NCBI GenBank assembly: GCA_947561585.1 | Contig: CANNZV010000342.1 | Coordinates: forward strand, 124,001 to 188,000 | Direction of reading: 5' to 3' | From: Caprella mutica | Lineage: Eukaryota > Arthropoda > Malacostraca > Amphipoda > Caprellidae | DNA length: 64,000 bases | Shown: piece after piece, positions 58,839-64,000 of the stretch | How positions within the stretch are numbered: the first letter of the stretch is position 1 | Layout: each line of letters begins with the position of its first letter | Position numbers and translations under genes: made by a program | The notes under the pieces: model-generated | Database searches by the model: none | What the model was told of the DNA's origin: nothing | The model's input: only the letters and a program-made list of their open reading frames with translations

Positions 58839-60590
58839 GTGGCCCATTACGGGCACGAAAGACTCTTCAACCCCCCGTCCTCACTCAGTGGGGACGCGAC
58901 CCGAGTGTCGCCCCGGGCTTTGCCCACCCTTGTACACACACAGCCCCAGAGCGTTTTTTCCCCAAGGGGGGAGTGTGAGCCGGCATACTTCCCCCCTTTA
59001 ACTCTCCTACTCCTACTCTCCGGTGACATTGAGACTAATCCTGGCCCTTACATGTGTCCAACATGCAGTCTTCCCTGGACCCGCCGAACAGGCGGAATTC
59101 AGTGTGAAGCCTGTAGCAGCTGGACACACTACAATAAACGCTGCTCTGGGGTCCACCAACATAGACATATCCCACAGGGTTGGCGGTGTAAAAACTGTCA
59201 CCCTTCACACAACATTACTCCAACAACACCACCCAAAACTCCCAACCCCACTCCTCTCTCTCCTACTATCGCTACCGCCTCTCTTCCATCCACATCTTCC
59301 CCTATCACTCGACCTATTCTTCCACCTGTTACTCCACCTGGCCCTCCCCTTCTTCAATCTACACCTGTCCTAATAACTGCTCTTTCTACACCACCACATA
59401 TACCACTTAACACCCCTCCTGCTATCGCTCTCACTCCTCTTGCGCCTATTCCTCCTCCTATTGCTCAGCCTGTTCTTCCTCCTGTACCTGCACCTGGCCA
59501 TCCTGGTCCTCCCCTTCCTCAACCTGATCCTGTTTTTCCTGCTAATCTTCCTACTGGTCCACGCAACACACTGAAGATTTTACAATTTAACATAAACGGC
59601 ATTCAAAACAAGCGCATGCAACTTAAGACACTCCTACACGAACACCACATACATATAGCCACTATCCAGGAAACAAAACTCGCCAATAACAAAATCACAC
59701 CAAAGTTTCCTGGATACACAACACTCAGACACGATCGGCCTACACGAGGCGGAGGGGGCCTCATCACACTGATCCACAAAAACATACCCTTCACTAACAC
59801 AACTGCCGAAACACTCTCACGAATGCCACAAGATCCCACACTTGAATTACAATCTATACGTATACAGATACACAAACGCACATACAACATAACAAACATT
59901 TACATACCCCCCACAGACTCCACACCCCCAGGATACACACCACACCTAGAACACCTAAACACCCTCACTAACTCTCTCATCCTGGGGGATTTCAACGCTC
60001 ACGACCCTACCTGGCTCACCACACAACAAACAGACACTCGAGCCGACACAATCACTACACAACTTGACACACACATTATACTCAACGACGCACACACACC
60101 AACACGAAAACCCTTTAACATACACACACAACCAACATCTCCCGACATTACATTTGCCACTCCCGACATTACACTCCGCTCCTCGTGGAAAACACTACAC
60201 GAACTTAGTTCAGACCACCTTCCCATACTCATCACATACAACCTACACGCACCTCTTAGCCCACACAAACAACGACACACTTTCACTAACTACAAAAAAG
60301 CACATTGGAACGAATTTACTGCATCTGTGGAAAACCAACTAGAACACTTCAACTTAAACAACTTCTCTTCCATAGATGCAGCCACAAAACATGTCACCAA
60401 CATAATCACTACCGCAAACAAACACTTTATTCCCACAGGTAACATCAGACACTTTAACCCCACCTTCACACCAAACATAAAACACTTAATACAGATTAGG
60501 AAACACCTTCGCACTCTCACACCCACACATGATACCATAACACGCATACAACAACTCAACACTGACATTGAAGCGGAAATTAAAACATAG
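58839..60590 (+). pseudogene. LINE ORF, 5' part: 2A leader, PHD-like finger, endonuclease
   Basis: Counting from the GTG at 58839, residues 54-70 are LTLLLLLSGDIETNPGP, ending in the 2A consensus DxExNPGP. Residues 73-117 form a PHD-like C4HC3 finger (CPTC, CEACSSWTHYNKRC, WRCKNC). A proline- and threonine-rich linker follows. From about residue 247 comes an AP-endonuclease domain: ILQFNINGIQNK, IATIQETKL, LILGDFNAHDPTW and SSDHLPIL, which carry the catalytic N, E, D/N and D/H residues. No ATG precedes the 2A motif in this frame, so the start is unknown. The frame ends at a TAG (60588-60590) just before the RT in what should be one continuous polyprotein. Confidence 0.85.
58998..59048 (+). 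other. 2A-like ribosome-skipping motif
   Basis: Encodes LTLLLLLSG then DIETNPGP. The DxExNPGP core, with a hydrophobic run before it, is the signature of 2A peptides, where the ribosome fails to link G and the last P. In this position it would release a short leader from the rest of the LINE protein. Confidence 0.85.
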
Positions 60591-62201
60591 CAACAGATCA
60601 TATGGCAAAACACACTAAACACTATTAATTTCCGCTCAGACGCAAACAAACTCTGGAAACTCATTAGGGGACTCAATAACAAATACATAGACCAACCAAA
60701 AACACACGAGTCCCTTACACACAACAACACAATACTCACCGACACACAGCAGGCGAACGCTCTTAACAAACATTATTCTAATACAAGTAGGTTACCCACA
60801 CGCCCAATAGATAGGAAAATACTGCGTCGCCTGCACAGAACATGCACCAACCATCTCCCTACACCTCCCTTCACCCCGGCAATGGTCACCGAGGCTATCC
60901 GGGCTACTAAGAACACTCCCTCCACAGGCCCTGATGGAATATCAAACAAACATTTAAAACATCTAGGACCACACGCCATCAGGGTCTTCACAGACATCTT
61001 CAACCACTCAGTTCAGAACAATAGTATACCCAACACATGGAAACAAGCCAAGATCATCCCGATTCTGAAGCCCAACAAACCCCCCACAGATCCAGCCTCA
61101 TATAGACCTATCTCCTTACTCTCTACCCCCTCCAAAATACTCGAGAGGCTGGTTCTCAACAACATAACACCACATATCCCACTATCCCCCTCACAACACG
61201 GCTTCAGATCCGAACACTCCACATCTACTCTCCTTACCCACCTCACACAAACAACACTCGAAGGCTTGAACTCTAACAAACCTGCAAGTAGGACACTTAT
61301 AGCTGCCATTGACATAAGTAAAGCCTTCGATACAGTTCCACGACACCTACTCATTAACAAAATACTCAACACACACATCCACGACTCGTTTAAAAAATGG
61401 CTTGCCAATTATCTCTCAGGCCGCTCTGGCAAAACACTCTACAACGGCAAGTCCTCCAGAACACGACACTACACTGATGGAGTACCGCAGGGCTCCGTTC
61501 TCTCACCTACTCTCTTCAATTTATACCTCCACGACCTCCCCACGCCAACAAACACCTCGGTACACACCCTTACATACGCGGATGATGTCACCATCATGTC
61601 GCAACATCCCAAACACGAGACCGCAGCCAACAATTTACAAACATACATCTACTCACTAGAAAACTGGCTAGAAACAAACAGACTAAAGGTCTCCGCAAAC
61701 AAATCCTCCCTCACACTCATCTCCCCCCATACTCGTGAATACAATACCCATCCAAACATAACACTTAACAACACTCCCCTTCCCATCAACAACACGCCTA
61801 AAATCCTTGGAATCACACTTGACCGCGGCATGACGTTTAAACACCACATTAACGACACCAACAACAGAGCCAAAAACAGACTGAACGTCATGCGCGCCCT
61901 CACTCACACTACTTACGGACACTCCAAGGAAGACACAACAACACTATACAAACAGTTCATTAGACCCATCCTCACATACGCGCACACAGCTTGGTCACCT
62001 GATACAGCCAACACACACCTACACAAACTCCAGCGTACACAAAACACTGCACTCCGGATTGCCACCGGCTGCACACAAACAACACCCACAACACACCTCC
62101 ATGAGGAGACACGAGTCCTTCCGCTCGCTACACACATGGATATGAGGGGTACACACCTCCACACTAAGCCCCTTTCATCCATTACACTACATGCAAATTG
62201 A
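60591..62201 (+). pseudogene. LINE ORF, middle part: reverse transcriptase
   Basis: Same frame as the upstream part after one TAG. Seen: TPSTGPDGISNKHLKHLGP, WKQAKIIPILKPNKPP, YRPISLLSTPSKILERLVL, AAIDISKAFDTVP, GVPQGSVLSPTLFNLYLHD, and LTYADDVTIM with the YADD box at 61575-61586. The thumb region follows (PKILGITLDRGMTFKHHI, LYKQFIRPILTYAHTAW). The frame is lost near 62165-62201 and continues one frame over. Confidence 0.92.
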
Positions 62202-62664
62202 GCGAAGGACTCCACGAAACATTCACCTTACACCAGCCACACACTACAGAAACATCTTTAATACACTCCCAGACACCCCACCCAACACTTCACTACAACG
62301 ACATATACAGACCACACTCACAGACAGAGCAATTTCCTCCTTCCCACCTAACTCTCTTCTAGGAGTTAGGCCTCCCCCTATCGACTCCAGTGAGGTTCAC
62401 CTCTCGCGTCGTGACAGGGTAACCCTGTCACGTCTTCGATGTGGACATCACCCTTCTCTCCCTTCTTACAAACACAGAATTGGGAGGGCGGTCTCGGATC
62501 TGTGTGAGTACTGCTCCACGGATCCGGGGACAATCTCCCACATTCTCACACAATGTCCAACACTACAACAACATCGGACCACACACAACACACATTCACT
62601 GGAGCACCTATGGACCCGCCCTCAGGAAGTCATTGCCTTCCTGAGGGATATCGGGTTCACTTAG
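62191..62664 (+). pseudogene. LINE ORF, C-terminal part (frameshifted)
   Basis: Continues the reverse transcriptase in another frame. It contains LSRLRCGHHPSLPSYKHRIG and SDLCEYC with HILTQCPTL, the C-terminal CCHC-like tail typical of CR1/Jockey-type elements. Ends TGA-less at the TAG of FLRDIGFT. Confidence 0.85.
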
Positions 62665-62855
62665 GCCCATACCCCCCACACGGGTCTCGGGTGGCTTCTC
62701 CCGAGGCGCGTTCACTCGGTCGCCCCCTGCTCCCTGAGGGTCGGGGGGGGGGGGAGGCTAAACAACAACAACAACAAATCAATCGTCTACAAATAGCATC
62801 ATAACCCAATATAAGTTACAGGTATATAACTATAACACTTTTCATTACTTTACAG

Positions 62856-63043
62856 GAGAAGAATAAGATTAATAAAAAGTTCAGAGGACATTTAACGAAT
62901 TTAGGTCCATGGAAGATGTTTTTGATGAATTTACAGAATGAAAAATCACTTACTGAGAACAGTGTCATCGATAGAGACTTTTCTGCTGATGAGAGTGAAG
63001 AGAGTGATGATGACATCACTGAAGATGACATTGTTCGAAAGTG
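62856..63043 (+). CDS. Possible terminal exon of an unrecognised gene
   Basis: A good acceptor (TTCATTACTTTACAG) opens a frame of 62 codons ending TGA. It encodes a basic start (EKNKINKKFRGH), then LGPWKMFLMNLQNEKS, and an acidic tail (DESEESDDDITEDDIVRK). No domain is recognised. Upstream exons are not certain: the LINE lies 80 bp before it. A possible upstream exon part at 58740-58804 plus 62777-62821 is open in phase, but it would need a 34 nt intron. Low confidence that it is expressed. Confidence 0.4.
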
Positions 63044-63176
63044 AAGAGAGTGATTATGACATCAATGAAGATGACATTGTTCGAAAGTGAAGAGAGTGAT
63101 TATGACATCAATGAAGATGACATTGTTCGAAAGTGAAGAGAGTGATGATGACATCACTGAAGATGTCATTGTTCGA
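62993..63176 (+). repeat. 46 bp tandem repeat, four units, starting in coding-like sequence
   Basis: Units of AGTGAAGAGAGTGATGATGA, CATCACTGAAGATGACATTG, TTCGAA follow one another. The first unit encodes the acidic tail of the exon at 62856-63043. Because 46 is not a multiple of three, later units fall out of frame after the stop. Confidence 0.93.
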
Positions 63177-63296
63177 CAGTCAATGGAATTTAATAAAAAT
63201 TATATATATCCAATAATTGGATTATTATTAATTTGGTCAATCAATTCAGTTTCAGTTGGTATCCATGATACCTGCAGGTATCATGGATATATTCTC

Positions 63297-63372
63297 TGGA
63301 AAAAGTAGGAGGAACTTAGCAAAAAGTCTGGTGGAAAGTCTTAAAAATCCTACGTGTGTACGGCCCTTTAGT
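63297..63372 (+). mobile_element. MITE with GTACGGCCCTTTA end, copy 2 (partial)
   Basis: Matches the right half of 48941-49105 (AAAAAGTCTGGTGGAAAG, CCTACGTGTGTACGGCCC). The left half is replaced by the motif TTGGTATCCATGATACC and its complement at 63258-63292. Confidence 0.65.
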
Positions 63373-63409
63373 CTATGATGTTTTAACTACTTTCTCAGAT
63401 AGTACTCAC

Positions 63410-63612
63410 ATTCATAACTCTTCCAATTATGTAAACTTCCGATTTATACAAGAAATCTATGAAGGAACCCGCTCGAACTCCGACATTTGTCGAACCACGA
63501 ACCGAAATTAGTGTAAATTTTTGTTTGGGGCGGCTGGTGTAGTTTGGCACAAATATCACACCAGGCTTGGTAGACCGAAGAGGTTGTCTCGATATAGTAG
63601 TTCTCCTGCCAT
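63410..63612 (-). CDS. Possible internal exon of an unrecognised minus-strand gene
   Basis: On the minus strand, acceptor ACGTTCTCACAG|ATGGC and donor TATGAAT|GTGAGT bound 203 nt of open frame (phase 1 in, phase 0 out). It encodes STKPGVIFVPNYTSRPKQKF, VRGSTNVGVRAGSFIDFLYK and VYIIGRVMN. Higher GC than its surroundings and clean splice sites support a real exon. I do not recognise the protein; neighbours on this strand would lie beyond the right edge. Confidence 0.45.
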
Positions 63613-63649
63613 CTGTGAGAACGTAATCTATTAATGAATTAAACAACAA

Positions 63650-64000
63650 TTGACTAAAGTGTCAGGGGTGGAACCTCTATAATAATTTTCTTAGGATATT
63701 GTCTTAAGGTTACTAACTTATGATTGGTACTCATAAGATATTATGAGTGACGTCACACAAAATATTTTCCATTTGTTTTTAAATAAAAATTGTGCTATTA
63801 TTCAGTTAAATGTGCCTTTTCATGGAAATTAACTTACATAAAATTGTTTTTATCACGTTTTACACTCTATTCACTTATAACATTCAACTAATACTACTTT
63901 TAACATTTGAGAGTACTCTGTGCGACGCCATTAGTGTACATCGTTTCTGAAGAGTGGATCAAGTTCACCGTCAATGAATTCGAAACTTAGTTCCTAGCTA
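63650..64000. other. No feature recognised
   Basis: AT-rich sequence with no recognisable frame or repeat. It may be an intron or upstream region of the minus-strand gene. Confidence 0.4.

Larger units (their letters stand above)
58805..62776 (+). mobile_element. Non-LTR retrotransposon (CR1/Jockey-like group) with 2A-like motif
   Basis: A 13 bp duplication AATCAATCGTCTA flanks the element exactly (58792-58804 and 62777-62789), so both ends are defined. The 3' end is an (AAC)n tail (62758-62776). It encodes, in order, a hydrophobic leader with a 2A-like motif, a PHD-like finger, a proline-rich linker, an apurinic endonuclease, a reverse transcriptase and a C-terminal cysteine/histidine motif. 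Base composition is very C- and A-rich, unlike its surroundings. One in-frame stop and one frameshift inactivate this copy. Confidence 0.92.

Noticed and set aside
58657..59001. 114-codon frame overlapping the LINE start
   Set aside because: It crosses the LINE boundary and runs in another frame than the 2A/PHD/endonuclease ORF; no domain.
1..64000. CRISPR array or bacterial operon
   Set aside because: Spliced genes, eukaryotic transposons and POLA1 show a nuclear animal genome; the tandem repeats have no unique spacers.

Overview
The window is a piece of an AT-rich animal (metazoan) nuclear genome, most likely from an invertebrate. Genes are split by GT-AG introns of 0.08 to 9.5 kb, and there is one recognisable housekeeping gene, one secreted C-type lectin, and a very heavy load of transposons and tandem repeats. 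I cannot name the species from sequence alone.

Layout. 1-6.6 kb: intergenic, with inverted-repeat elements and three copies of a ~165 bp repeat. 6.6-12.2 kb: a five-exon secreted C-type lectin gene on the + strand, with a non-autonomous hAT element (perfect 8 bp target duplication) and a C/G-rich foldback element in its introns. 12.2-19.7 kb: a 30 bp tandem repeat, a foldback element whose arms are inverted arrays of one 26 bp satellite, a decayed pogo-like transposase with a PHD-like tail, and a P-element-like remnant with a broken THAP domain. 19.8-56.4 kb: the complete DNA polymerase alpha catalytic subunit gene (POLA1), 23 coding exons on the + strand with consistent reading phase, predicted 1491 residues. 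56.7-58.8 kb: MITEs. 58.8-62.8 kb: a nearly complete non-LTR retrotransposon (PHD-like finger, apurinic endonuclease, reverse transcriptase) with a 2A-like motif, flanked by a perfect 13 bp target duplication. 62.8-64 kb: two possible exons of unrecognised genes on opposite strands.

POLA1 introns are full of insertions. Intron 1 holds a piggyBac element with an uninterrupted transposase and many copies of a GGGACA..TGTCCC palindrome. Introns 3 and 21 hold inverted-repeat elements that contain 22 bp minisatellites. Introns 13 and 22 hold two nearly identical non-autonomous hAT copies. The copy in intron 13 is itself interrupted by a 6.1 kb DIRS-type tyrosine-recombinase retrotransposon, and the copy in intron 22 preserves the empty site. 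Comparing the two, together with the element's internal complementary region, shows insertion at a 3-nt ATA core without target duplication.

The host genes appear functional: POLA1 has no frame break across all 23 exons, and the lectin keeps its four CTLD cysteines. Most mobile elements are decayed. The exceptions with an uninterrupted protein are the piggyBac transposase and the DIRS Gag, which needs one intron removed.
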